DNA of 20,359 nucleotides from a virus. The stretch is from positions 1-20,359 of IMG/VR virus record IMGVR_UViG_3300044939_000283; one strand, written 5' to 3'. Of this stretch, positions 12,296 through 19,853 are shown piece after piece. Position numbers and translations under genes: made by a program. The notes under the pieces were generated by a model. It was not told where the DNA came from and searched no databases. It saw only the letters and a list, made by a program, of their open reading frames with translations. Within the stretch, counting starts at the first letter, position 1. Every line of letters begins with the position of its first letter.

Positions 12296-14885
12296 AAGCG
12301 AACTTGCGTTACTTGAAATTCTTGATGATCCGGTATGGTTTGGCGAGTTTTTGCGCAATACGAAAGACGGCCAAACCCAGCGGCATCTCTGGCCCAAACG
12401 CACGTTTTCGTATCGTTGGTATCAGAAAGATTTGTTGACGGATCAATCATCAGCAGTCGCGGCGCGTGGCGGTCGCGCAATCGGGAAATGCCAGCCGGCG
12501 ACTGCACAGGTTTTGACGCCATTTGGTTGGAAAAAAATCGGGCAAATTATCCAAGAGTACGAGCGGCGGCGGGTGCTTATTCCCACGAAACCCGTTCCGT
12601 TTGAAATCATTGCCGTCACAAAGGATATGAAATTAGTAAACGCGCCGGCGGTACTTTTTTACAACGGGCGTAAACCGGTGTTTCGCGTGACGACAAAATC
12701 AGGGTATAGCATCGAAGCAACAAAAGAACACCCGTTATTGACAAGGCACGGATATATTGCATTAAGCGAGGTAAAGGTAGGTGATGAAATCGCGGTTGTT
12801 GGTACTATTCCCGACGGGTTAGTGTATGAACGCGGGTTTACCAAGCCTGATGAATTACGATTACTAGGATATTGGTTTCTCGAACCTGACGAAAAAGTGA
12901 TCGGATTGTATCCGCGAACAAAGCACGTGCGTGATGATATTGCTCGCATTGCGCAATCGCTCAATATTGATTTTTACGAGCGATCTGATGGCGCAATTGC
13001 ACTCATGCGCGGCAAAAAATACTACTGGATGCTCAGCGATGTGTCTAAACGTATGGGAAGAACCTTCGGATATTTCGCGAAACGGTTCAATACGGACTAT
13101 CATTTCTCAGTGCATCAGCAAACAAAGCTGCCCAGCGAACTGTTCAATGAAGGAAAAGAGCAATTTCGCGCGTTTATCGAAGCGTTGTTTGCACAATACG
13201 CTGATATTTCGCGGAATGTTATCACAATTGACGTCATCACGGAACTAAATGTTCACATCTTGCGCCGCGTTTTACTTCGATTTGGTGTATTTTTTCGCGT
13301 CGTCAACACGACCATTATCATTGATGATCCCATCGCACTGTTCCGGTTTTTCAAGCAATTTCGCGTGCCGGGCGTTGCGGTTGCTTCTGTTCTTCCCCCG
13401 TCGAATTATACCGACGACTGGTATTTTTTCGATCCCATCGTTAGCATAACGCAACAACCGTCAACGCTTACATATGCTATTCAAGTGCACGAACATCACG
13501 TGTATTTGTCAGATTTTGTTGTTTCACATAATTCACTTTTTGTTGAAGATCGTATTTTGTGCGATATTTTTCAGCACGAAACGCGACTGCCGGACACGAA
13601 AGAGGTTCTCTTGTTGGCTAATAACGAGGCGCAGGTTGAACCGATCATGAAACGATTGTACGACCGGTTGCGTGCGTCTCCATTATTGCGCCACTATGTT
13701 CACAATATTAATCGTTCCGATGGCGTTTTTGATTTTCGATTTCCAACGGGCGAACAAGTGCTATTGCGTGTTCGGAACACCGGTATCGGAAATAATCAAT
13801 TAGTCGGGTTGCATGTTGGCAAAATGTACATTGATGAGGCGCAATTATTTTCAGAAGAAAGCTGGCAACAAGCTGCACCAGCATTAAACGATTGGGAGCA
13901 AAGTGCGCAAGTGTTTGTCACGGGCGTACCCAACGGTATGCGCAATTCATTATTGTATTTTGCAAGTAAACCATCATCAGGATTTAAAGAATATCACATT
14001 CCAGCCCCGAATAATCCATTTTACACTATCGAACAAGACGAATTGAACAAAAAACGTTATGGAGGGGAACAATCCGATGCGTATCAACAGTTAGTTTTGG
14101 GCAACCACGGCCAAGCGGTGCAAGTATTGTTGCATCGCGAACAAATTCAAACAAAACCAATTGACTACACGCCATCGATCTACACGGAACGAGAACTAAA
14201 AATTGGCGAACCTTACTATTCCGTGATCGAGCGTCCGCCGTTACCATATCAGCTTATCGCGTTTGGTATTGACTGTGGATTTGTCGATCCGACCGTTATC
14301 ATTATCCTTGGCAAAAACACAGATCAACCGTGGCAAATTGCGCATAAAGTGGTGTTGAAACGTGTCGATTTCGACACGCAAGTGAAAATTATCGATTGGT
14401 TGGCGACAAGTTACAAACCAACGCTTATTGCGATTGACACGAGCACCGGCGGCGGCGGATTGCATATTGTGCATACGTTGCAGCACAATGAGGGGTATGA
14501 CCGCAATTACTATCGCGCCGTCATTCATAGCGTCCAATTTCACGGCAAGATGAGCATTGGATATGATGCACAAGGGGAAGAGATCACGGATTACGTCAAG
14601 TCTGTGGGTGCAGCGACGCTTGTGCAAATGGTTTCAGATGGAATGATTGTATTCCCAGAAGTTGATCAGGAACTTATTTCGGAGATTGAACGAATTACGC
14701 GGGTTGTTTCTCGCGGTGGATCGTCGTCGTATTTCATTCTGTCCGAGCAAGGACATGGTCAATCGCCGAACGATCACCAATTCGCAGCGTTGATATGTTT
14801 CGCGGTTGCAATCAAGAGTCAGGCGACACAACGCATTCGCCGCCGGCTTGCGCTGCCGAAAGGATTGTATCAATCGCACAAATAG
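12270..14885 (+). CDS. terL: Terminase large subunit, intein-containing precursor
   Basis: The 871-residue precursor gives a 523-residue terminase once the intein (residues 74-421) is removed. Terminase is the packaging motor and nuclease. Joining the exteins restores the P-loop ARGGRAIGKS, split as GK/S. Walker B is KMYIDEAQ (Asp 522, Glu 523) and the coupling motif is FVTGVPNG (549-555). The C-terminal RNase H-like nuclease has Asp 668 (AFGIDCG), Asp 723 (LIAIDTS) and Asp 835 (SPNDHQF). The ATG lies inside the preceding gene, so translation is probably coupled. Without splicing the ATPase motif is broken, so packaging depends on the intein. Confidence 0.92.
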   Translation: MAITQKLTESELALLEILDDPVWFGEFLRNTKDGQTQRHLWPKRTFSYRWYQKDLLTDQSSAVAARGGRAIGKCQPATAQVLTPFGWKKIGQIIQEYERRRVLIPTKPVPFEIIAVTKDMKLVNAPAVLFYNGRKPVFRVTTKSGYSIEATKEHPLLTRHGYIALSEVKVGDEIAVVGTIPDGLVYERGFTKPDELRLLGYWFLEPDEKVIGLYPRTKHVRDDIARIAQSLNIDFYERSDGAIALMRGKKYYWMLSDVSKRMGRTFGYFAKRFNTDYHFSVHQQTKLPSELFNEGKEQFRAFIEALFAQYADISRNVITIDVITELNVHILRRVLLRFGVFFRVVNTTIIIDDPIALFRFFKQFRVPGVAVASVLPPSNYTDDWYFFDPIVSITQQPSTLTYAIQVHEHHVYLSDFVVSHNSLFVEDRILCDIFQHETRLPDTKEVLLLANNEAQVEPIMKRLYDRLRASPLLRHYVHNINRSDGVFDFRFPTGEQVLLRVRNTGIGNNQLVGLHVGKMYIDEAQLFSEESWQQAAPALNDWEQSAQVFVTGVPNGMRNSLLYFASKPSSGFKEYHIPAPNNPFYTIEQDELNKKRYGGEQSDAYQQLVLGNHGQAVQVLLHREQIQTKPIDYTPSIYTERELKIGEPYYSVIERPPLPYQLIAFGIDCGFVDPTVIIILGKNTDQPWQIAHKVVLKRVDFDTQVKIIDWLATSYKPTLIAIDTSTGGGGLHIVHTLQHNEGYDRNYYRAVIHSVQFHGKMSIGYDAQGEEITDYVKSVGAATLVQMVSDGMIVFPEVDQELISEIERITRVVSRGGSSSYFILSEQGHGQSPNDHQFAALICFAVAIKSQATQRIRRRLALPKGLYQSHK
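12489..13532 (+). mobile_element. Intein in TerL Walker A motif, endonuclease motifs degenerate
   Basis: It is 348 residues, from Cys (codon 12489) to His-Asn (ending 13532), with Ser as the first C-extein residue. Block A is CQPATAQVLTPFGW, block B is ATKEHPLLTRHGYIAL with the TxxH motif, a VKVGDEI turn follows, block F is YAIQVHEHHVYLSD, and block G is FVVSHN. All residues needed for splicing appear intact. The middle has the size and layout of a LAGLIDADG endonuclease, but the first motif reads LLGYWFLEP (GDG replaced by LEP) and the second FIEALFAQYA (DADG replaced by AQYA). The catalytic acids look lost, so it should splice but not home. The position, between Lys and Ser of GKS, is a highly conserved codon pair. 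Confidence 0.9.
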
Positions 14886-14915
14886 ATCAAGTATACAACA
14901 TCCACGGAGAGATCG

Positions 14916-16319
14916 ATGAGCCACCTACCGAACGCACGTTCATATTCTCAAACGCTTGACACGTCGCAGGGGCATCCGCTTGCTGGGTTTCGCGGGTTTC
15001 GTTCTGGCTCGACTGCGTTATCTTCGGCTGACTATCGCGCAATTATCCGCGCAACCCGCTACTATTATCGCGTTGATCCTATCATTTCGACCGTTGTTAC
15101 GCGATTAGCCGAAATTGCAACCACGGAATTGCGTGTTTCACGAGAATTATTGCAAGGTTATGAGCTTTCGGATGAACATGTTGCCTTCTTTCGTGCGGTT
15201 GCCAAAACGCTGCAACCATCAATCTTTCACATTATTTTGTCATATTTGATTGACGGCATGGCGGTTCCGCAGTATGAACTAACGCGGATGATGGGAAACC
15301 GGATTGGGGGCAATTCTGGCGAACTTGGCCGAACCCGCTATCTCGTACCGTCGTCGATTTGGGTTCGCGATGCGATGAACATTGTGCTGCAACCCAACGT
15401 GATCGGCGGCGAACCGTTGGTTTTTGTGCAAATCTCACAAAGCGACATTCATTTCGTGCTGTCAGGCGGAATGTACCCTGACGGCACAAAAGACTCGAAA
15501 ACGTTTCAATTGTTGACTAGTCAGTTTCCTGATTATGTAAAACGGATCAAAGCGGGGGAGACGTTGTTTCGCTTAGAGACGCCGGTGATTTTTCGCAATT
15601 TGTTGCCGGCATACCTGTATCCTCAGCCATACGTCGAACCGGCGCTAGAGGCGTTGCAACGCAAGCACCTTATGCATCGCGTTGATCGTGCTATCGCCGC
15701 TCGTACCATTGAAGCATTTCGTCATATAAAAGTGGGAAATGATAAATTTCCCGCGGACGATCAGGCGATTGAAGCGACAGAACAAGCGTTGCAGCAAAGT
15801 TCCGATGGCGTGTTATTTAATCTTTTCACCAACCATACCGTAGATATTTCCTGGATCGTGCCGCCGTTTAGCGAATTAATTGATAATAAAAAATACGAAA
15901 GCGTTATTCAAGACATCTTTTTTGCGCTGGGATTTCCGCGCATTCTCGCGGTTGGAGAGACGCAACGCAGCAACTCGGCAGATAATCAGGTGGCGGCGTT
16001 AGGGATTTTGTCAGCGATCCGGCACATTCATCGCGATGTGCTCCGGTGGGTCGAAGCAGTATTTCGAGATGTCGCAGAAGCTAACGGGATGGTGTCGATC
16101 CCGCAACCGCTCTTTGCGCCGGTTGTCACCGCCGATGTCACGCAATTGCTTCAATACGCAACTAATTTGCTGGATCGCGGCGTACTGTCGAAAGATACGG
16201 TTGCGCGGTTGTATGGTACGGATTTCGAGCGTGAACGTGACCAGCAAGCGAGGGAAGCAGCATTGGTGCAGGAACCGCCAGTTGTGCAATCTGTCCAAAT
16301 CGAACCTTCATCTGACTAA
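14916..16319 (+). CDS. Portal protein
   Basis: The product has 467 residues and directly follows terL, as portal genes do. It forms the dodecameric ring through which DNA is packaged and ejected. Portal-like features are an N-terminal helix with YYYRVDPIISTVVTRLAE, a long helical stretch around residues 240-270 (VEPALEALQRKHLMHRVDRAIAARTI), the EQALQQSSDGVLF region, and SELIDNKKYESVIQDIFFALGFPRIL followed by NSADNQVAA, resembling the portal 'stem and clip' C-terminal half. GGAGAG lies 7 nt before ATG 14916. The size fits a siphovirus-like portal. No protease or capsid gene follows directly. The assignment rests on context and pattern, as portals lack catalytic motifs. Confidence 0.75.
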   Translation: MSHLPNARSYSQTLDTSQGHPLAGFRGFRSGSTALSSADYRAIIRATRYYYRVDPIISTVVTRLAEIATTELRVSRELLQGYELSDEHVAFFRAVAKTLQPSIFHIILSYLIDGMAVPQYELTRMMGNRIGGNSGELGRTRYLVPSSIWVRDAMNIVLQPNVIGGEPLVFVQISQSDIHFVLSGGMYPDGTKDSKTFQLLTSQFPDYVKRIKAGETLFRLETPVIFRNLLPAYLYPQPYVEPALEALQRKHLMHRVDRAIAARTIEAFRHIKVGNDKFPADDQAIEATEQALQQSSDGVLFNLFTNHTVDISWIVPPFSELIDNKKYESVIQDIFFALGFPRILAVGETQRSNSADNQVAALGILSAIRHIHRDVLRWVEAVFRDVAEANGMVSIPQPLFAPVVTADVTQLLQYATNLLDRGVLSKDTVARLYGTDFERERDQQAREAALVQEPPVVQSVQIEPSSD

Positions 16320-16334
16320 CCACCAGGTGCATGT

Positions 16335-16790
16335 ATGCAATCGCTATCGCCCGAAGTGATCACTGCAATCACTGCCGCCGTGTCTTCCATTGCAACGGCG
16401 GTGTTTGGAATGCTTGCTGCTCGGTTAAAAGAGCGTAACGTTGCGCAACAAACATTACTAAGCACATCGTATAAACGGATCGCGGAATTAGAGGAAAAAC
16501 TAGAAAGGGCGTGGGATCGTGTTGTATTTGCGCAAGATCAAGCTGCGAAAATTAGAGAAGAAACTGCGGCATACTATCAACAACGTGTATCGCAATTACG
16601 CGAAGAGTTATATCAACAACTCGAATTAATGAGTAAGCGCGTATCAGAATGGCAAGAAAAATACTATACGCTACAGAATGAGTACGATGCATTGCAACAA
16701 CGACACGATGAATTGGAAGCGAAGGTGGCGAAAATGCAACGCACATTGGAGGCGTTAGGGATTTCGATTAGCGATATTTCGCAGTTATAA
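16335..16790 (+). CDS. Membrane-anchored coiled-coil protein of unknown function
   Basis: The product has 151 residues. One apolar segment at about residues 8-28 (VITAITAAVSSIATAVFGML) could span the membrane and is followed by basic residues, suggesting the rest lies in the cytoplasm. Residues 45-140 form a long charged heptad-like coiled coil (IAELEEKLERAWDRV onward). There are no catalytic motifs. It is 15 nt downstream of portal with an AGGTG site, and ends before promoter P2. This layout is seen in some phage scaffolding, spanin-like and membrane-tether proteins, and none can be favoured. A scaffold role would fit its place after the portal, but the membrane segment argues against it. 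Confidence 0.7.
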   Translation: MQSLSPEVITAITAAVSSIATAVFGMLAARLKERNVAQQTLLSTSYKRIAELEEKLERAWDRVVFAQDQAAKIREETAAYYQQRVSQLREELYQQLELMSKRVSEWQEKYYTLQNEYDALQQRHDELEAKVAKMQRTLEALGISISDISQL

Positions 16791-16828
16791 CCGAGAAATG
16801 GTCACACATGTGCACTATCTATACGCAA

Positions 16829-16879
16829 TTAGTTGCATGCGCAACTAAACTTGTACTTTTTGTACAATTGTGCTATACT
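16829..16879 (+). promoter_or_regulatory. Promoter P2 with upstream TAGTTGC dyad
   Basis: An extended -10, TGCTATACT (16871-16879), lies 17 bp after -35 TTGTAC (16851-16856). Upstream, TTAGTTGC (16829-16836) and GCAACTAA (16841-16848) form an 8-bp dyad with ATGC between. A second dyad, TTGTAC-TTTTT-GTACAA (16851-16867), overlaps the -35 and spacer. TAGTTGC ends 14 bp before the -35, exactly as in P1, and the spacer shares TTTT..ACAA..GTGC. It drives the membrane-protein genes from 16921. Confidence 0.75.
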
Positions 16880-16920
16880 CACAATTACTTCGTAACCTCG
16901 CTTCGAAAGAGGTGACTAAT

Positions 16921-17337
16921 ATGGAGTCGCAGCGTGAAGTACTGGATGACCAGCCGACCGAACCATTCCCCGTCATCGCTCGCATTGAGCGACACGCGCT
17001 GCCAGCGTTTGTCTGGTGGGTAGGCGGGGGATTCGTGTTGTCGTTTATGACATTCGTTGCGCAAGAAACCATGTATCTTCTTGCGCTGTGGGGCGTGCTC
17101 GGGTTTGCGGCTGCGGTAACGTTGCTCGTTATCGCTGCGTATCGCGTCTACACCGAACTACTGCAAGTGTACACTGATGTTCAAGAGATGCTTTATAGCA
17201 TTGCGCAAGCAACGCAACCACACGCAATTGCTCACGATACGCAACGATTGCAGACGCAACCTGTTTCGTCGTCAATCGTGTATGATCGAGACGGGGTGGC
17301 TATTCAGTTTAGTGAAATATTCAAAGAGATGAGTTGA
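16921..17337 (+). CDS. Small two-helix membrane protein, first gene after P2
   Basis: The product has 138 residues from ATG 16921, chosen because GAGGTG lies 6 nt upstream and promoter P2 lies just before; the frame is open further 5', but that part holds the promoter. Two apolar segments (about 28-47 and 50-73, including VWWVGGGFVLSFMTFVA and LLALWGVLGFAAAVTLLVIA) form a probable helical hairpin, flanked by an acidic N-terminus and a polar C-terminus of about 60 residues ending in EIFKEMS. A two-helix protein of this size could be a holin or an envelope-modifying early protein; no endolysin gene is nearby to support the first. Function unknown. Confidence 0.75.
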   Translation: MESQREVLDDQPTEPFPVIARIERHALPAFVWWVGGGFVLSFMTFVAQETMYLLALWGVLGFAAAVTLLVIAAYRVYTELLQVYTDVQEMLYSIAQATQPHAIAHDTQRLQTQPVSSSIVYDRDGVAIQFSEIFKEMS

Positions 17338-17363
17338 GTTTGATGTAATCAAAGGAGGAACGT

Positions 17364-17801
17364 ATGCGCATTGATCGCAACAACATTAAAACAGTCACTT
17401 CGTACATCATTCCTGCATTTGCGTTATTGCTTATTGTTTGGAACGCGGTCGGGAAGTTTTACTTTTTCTCGTTTTTTGCGCCAACGTCATCGCTTTATGA
17501 TATTTTCTTTCACATCAGCGCGGATAGTGATAATTTTTACAAGGCGCTGATGGTCGAAGCGGTATGCGTGGTGCTTCAGCTAACGGCGCAATTGCCGGAC
17601 TATCGAGAGAAAAAATTAGCGCGCCCGTTATACATCGGCGCGTTGTTGTTTAGCGTTCTCATGAGTTATCCCGCGATGTACACGATTTATACGCTTTGGT
17701 TCAATTTGTCACAATTTCCATCATTATTCGCCGCCGCGATTGTATTCATTTTAGTGATCGCGGTTGATGCATTTGCTGAATTAGCGTTGGTAAACGTTTA
17801 A
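17364..17801 (+). CDS. Four-helix membrane protein of unknown function
   Basis: The product has 145 residues with four likely membrane spans, at roughly residues 12-32, 58-76, 86-106 and 118-142; the last contains Asp and Glu (VIAVDAFAEL). The strong ribosome site AAAGGAGG sits 5 nt before ATG 17364, suggesting high translation. It is 26 nt after the previous gene in the P2 operon. I recognise no family. The absence of charged catalytic clusters argues for a structural or transport-accessory role, but this is not established. Confidence 0.75.
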   Translation: MRIDRNNIKTVTSYIIPAFALLLIVWNAVGKFYFFSFFAPTSSLYDIFFHISADSDNFYKALMVEAVCVVLQLTAQLPDYREKKLARPLYIGALLFSVLMSYPAMYTIYTLWFNLSQFPSLFAAAIVFILVIAVDAFAELALVNV

Positions 17802-17819
17802 GTATGAGGAACTATAACT

Positions 17820-18137
17820 ATGAACATTACCTACCACCCACAAACCTTCACTATTACCGCGCCGGATACTGATACTTTTGTCATTGACACCGTTTTCTTT
17901 TCTCTTCTTCGTAACGAACCTTTCAATGAAGACACTATTTACCACGCAATCGCTCAATTTTACACCGCGATGAAATACGTGCCGGTCTATATTCCAGATC
18001 GTGAAAGCACGTACAGGCTTGTTACGCATTTGCTTCTTAGCAATAATCAAGCATCGTTCGTGCAACCGGATACGTTCCATCAAGCGTTGATTGCGTTTTT
18101 GGCGGGGAAGGGATACGTTGTTTCGACCCAGCAATAA
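17820..18137 (+). CDS. Hypothetical small soluble protein
   Basis: The product has 105 residues with mixed beta and helix character, no membrane segment, no cysteine and no motif I know. It begins with a strand-rich stretch (ITYHPQTFTITAPDTDTFVI) and continues with helices rich in Tyr, Phe and His. GAGGA lies 9 nt before ATG 17820, and the gene starts 18 nt after the previous stop, so it belongs to the P2 operon. Confidence 0.7.
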   Translation: MNITYHPQTFTITAPDTDTFVIDTVFFSLLRNEPFNEDTIYHAIAQFYTAMKYVPVYIPDRESTYRLVTHLLLSNNQASFVQPDTFHQALIAFLAGKGYVVSTQQ

Positions 18138-18147
18138 CATGTAACCT

Positions 18148-18582
18148 ATGCAACCGCCGGTTTTATTTTTTACTATTGCAGTACATCATGTGTATCGCCG
18201 CCGGGATATTATGTATCTCTTTATCTTTATCGCGCTTCTTTGCAGCACTATCGCATTATGTATCCTCCAAGAACCGTTGCGCATCGTGCTTGCATCCGGG
18301 GTCGGATTAGCTTTTTCTGAAGCGCTTGACACTGAATTGTTTCATCGTCTCAAACGACATTGGATTATCCGTATTCTTACCAGCAATACGATCAGCGTTC
18401 CGTTCGACAGCGCGCTTTTCTTTCTTATCGCATTCGCTGGCATTCTTCCCAACGATATGCTTTTGTCGCTCATTGTCACGGCTACCATTGTGAAATATAG
18501 CATGTCCATCATCGCGATAGTTTTGGTGTATCCCGCGTTTCGTCGCGTTTTCCATTCGCCGCCCTTTTCATTCTTGCGTTGA
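18148..18582 (+). CDS. VUT/YhhQ-family membrane transporter homologue (queuosine-precursor type)
   Basis: The product has 144 residues and resembles the second half of VUT-family proteins. These include YhhQ, which imports the 7-deazaguanine precursors preQ0 and preQ1. Family landmarks seen are ASGVGLAFSEALDTELFHRL (normally 'A...SE..D...F..L'), then HWIIRILTSNTISVPFDSALFFLIAF ('SN..s..vDs.lF...AF') and a final membrane helix. It has four or so spans against six in full-length YhhQ, close to the short versions found in some phages and actinobacteria. No ribosome site precedes ATG 18148; ATG 18211 is an alternative start. No queuosine biosynthesis or DNA deazaguanine-transferase gene is in the window, so the substrate is inferred. 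Confidence 0.7.
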   Translation: MQPPVLFFTIAVHHVYRRRDIMYLFIFIALLCSTIALCILQEPLRIVLASGVGLAFSEALDTELFHRLKRHWIIRILTSNTISVPFDSALFFLIAFAGILPNDMLLSLIVTATIVKYSMSIIAIVLVYPAFRRVFHSPPFSFLR

Positions 18583-18796
18583 ACTGGACGTGATCGCTAC
18601 GTTTGACGTCAATCGTTGCATGTTCGCTTGCGTTCAATGTTTCTCGTTTCTGGTCTCTTTTCATTTCTTCAGATCGATGATTTTCTCTTATTCGCGCGGT
18701 TGTGCTCGATCGCCAACTAGCGCACAAACCAGCGCACAAACCGACACACAGCGCTAAACGAACAGACGTTTTGTCTTTCGATGAAGGTAACACGGT
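18583..18796 (+). repeat. Non-coding gap with tandem 12-bp repeat
   Basis: No gene is supported in these 214 bases. AGCGCACAAACC occurs twice in tandem (18719-18742), followed by GCGCTAAA (18751-18758). Both CGCACAAAC and GCGCTAAA also occur in the non-coding region 8205-8487 (8381-8389 and 8239-8246). No clear promoter of the P1/P2 type is present. It may hold an operator or replication element. Confidence 0.4.
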
Positions 18797-19450
18797 ATGG
18801 TTTTTCAACAAACAGCATCGTCCAACGAGGAAATCGCGCCGATCATCGTCGTGATCGCGGTTGGAAACGGTGACGGTTTGGAAAATGAGGGTTTCGGATG
18901 TATAAAAAATAGGTTTTTATGGCTTTCTGAAGCGGTAAATCGCGATTTGCTTTCGCTTCGATCACACGTTCTACCCGAACATTCGTTCGCTCGCTCGCCC
19001 GTTTCTGCACCCGCTTCTACACGCAACGTCGAGCAACGCAACGAAATCGAGCGCGCTATCGATCGCGCTGGCGACATCGAGCGCGCTGGCGACATCGAGC
19101 GCGCTATCGATCGCGCTGGCGACATCGAGCGCGCTGGCGACATCGAGCGCGCTGGCGAACAATTGTTTTACGAGCTGAAGCGATTAACCTTGAACGCGCC
19201 GGTTTACGTTGTTCCGATCGACGACCTCCCGTCGTTGCGAAGCGAACCGCCGCCGTTGCGAAGCGAACCGTCGCTGCTCTGTATTGTTGCGCATGAAACT
19301 GTTCGATCGACGCTTGATACGTCGACCCTCCCCATTCCGCATATGCTGATCGAATACAACGATGCGGGCGAATTACGATTTGTCGCGTTGGTCACAAAAC
19401 GAAAAGAGAAACGAACGCGAAAGCGAAGAAAGAGAAAGACGACGCGATGA
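18797..19450 (+). CDS. Repeat-containing hypothetical protein with basic tail
   Basis: The product has 217 residues in three parts: an N-terminal region of about 80 residues without known motifs, a central tandem repeat of IERAIDRAGD and IERAGD units (about residues 84-121), and a C-terminal region with a short SLRSEPP/PLRSEPS duplication and a very basic tail (KRKEKRTRKRRKRK). The repeats are alternately acidic and basic and should be helical. The frame is intact through all repeats, which supports coding. The stop overlaps the start of the GIY-YIG gene (ATGA), so the two are probably translated together. The ribosome site (AAGG about 10 nt before the ATG) is modest. Function unknown; a DNA-binding partner of the nuclease is possible given the basic tail. 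Confidence 0.55.
   Translation: MVFQQTASSNEEIAPIIVVIAVGNGDGLENEGFGCIKNRFLWLSEAVNRDLLSLRSHVLPEHSFARSPVSAPASTRNVEQRNEIERAIDRAGDIERAGDIERAIDRAGDIERAGDIERAGEQLFYELKRLTLNAPVYVVPIDDLPSLRSEPPPLRSEPSLLCIVAHETVRSTLDTSTLPIPHMLIEYNDAGELRFVALVTKRKEKRTRKRRKRKTTR
19046..19159 (+). repeat. Higher-order tandem repeat, 30+18+30+18+18 bp
   Basis: Units alternate between a 30-bp and an 18-bp form that share the word ATCGAGCGCGCT and the ending CTGGCGAC; the 30-bp form contains an extra 12 bp (ATCGATCGCGCT). The 30+18 composite occurs twice almost exactly, then one more 18-bp unit. All units are multiples of 3, so copy-number change keeps the reading frame. Confidence 0.9.
19233..19270 (+). repeat. Two copies of a 17-bp word at 21-bp period
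   Basis: CGTTGCGAAGCGAACCG occurs at 19233-19249 and 19254-19270, encoding LRSEP twice. The 21-bp period preserves the frame. Confidence 0.9.
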
Positions 19451-19791
19451 ATACTGAAACGAACGCCGGCATTTACTATCTGCGCGTCATTACGACCAGC
19501 GGGGACTACTATTACATCGGCCAGACCCGGCGGTCATTCGCGCAACGCTGGCGGGAGCATGTGCGCGATTTGCGATTAGGACAGCACGCGAACGCGCAGT
19601 TGCAGAAAATATATCGCGATGGCTCGGTCATTGTTGCGGGTGTGATTGTTGCATTAAAAACGACCATCTCGAAACAGCGTATCGAGATGATCGAGCAACA
19701 GGCGATCGCGCAGGCGAAGCGACGAGGGTTGCGCGTGGTGAATGTGATGACGGGGGAGAGCGAAATGCGAGAGGAGAGAGAAGAGGAATAA
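19447..19791 (+). CDS. GIY-YIG endonuclease
   Basis: The product has 114 residues and is essentially one GIY-YIG nuclease domain. GIYY (8-11) and YYIGQT (22-27) form the signature, followed by Arg 34 in FAQRWREH, the HANAQLQKIY helix, and Glu 83 in MIEQQAI as the metal ligand. These are the residues expected for catalysis. It has no added DNA-recognition domain, so target specificity may come from a partner or be low. It overlaps the upstream repeat gene as ATGA. It could be a free-standing homing endonuclease or a nuclease against competing DNA; the sequence does not decide. Confidence 0.8.
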   Translation: MNTETNAGIYYLRVITTSGDYYYIGQTRRSFAQRWREHVRDLRLGQHANAQLQKIYRDGSVIVAGVIVALKTTISKQRIEMIEQQAIAQAKRRGLRVVNVMTGESEMREEREEE

Positions 19792-19798
19792 AACGCGC

Positions 19799-19831
19799 AA
19801 AAGAAACCCCCACACCAGTTCGGTGTGAGGG
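19799..19831 (-). terminator. Rho-independent terminator for the minus-strand gene
   Basis: Read on the minus strand, CCCTCACACC pairs with GGTGTGGGGG (10 bp, one G-U) around GAACT and runs into TTTCTTTT. It lies about 20 nt past the stop of the gene at 19854-20333. On the + strand there is no good T-run, so it serves mainly the minus-strand gene. Confidence 0.85.
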
Positions 19832-19853
19832 TTGTTGAGGCTCGGCAGCTGGA

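Noticed and set aside
19046-19159. Possible CRISPR array
   Set aside because: Units are contiguous coding repeats with no unique spacers.
18805-19162. Minus-strand frames with repeated SPARS and DVASAL units
   Set aside because: They arise because the DNA repeat is in multiples of 3 on both strands; no ribosome site, and the + strand frame couples to the next gene.
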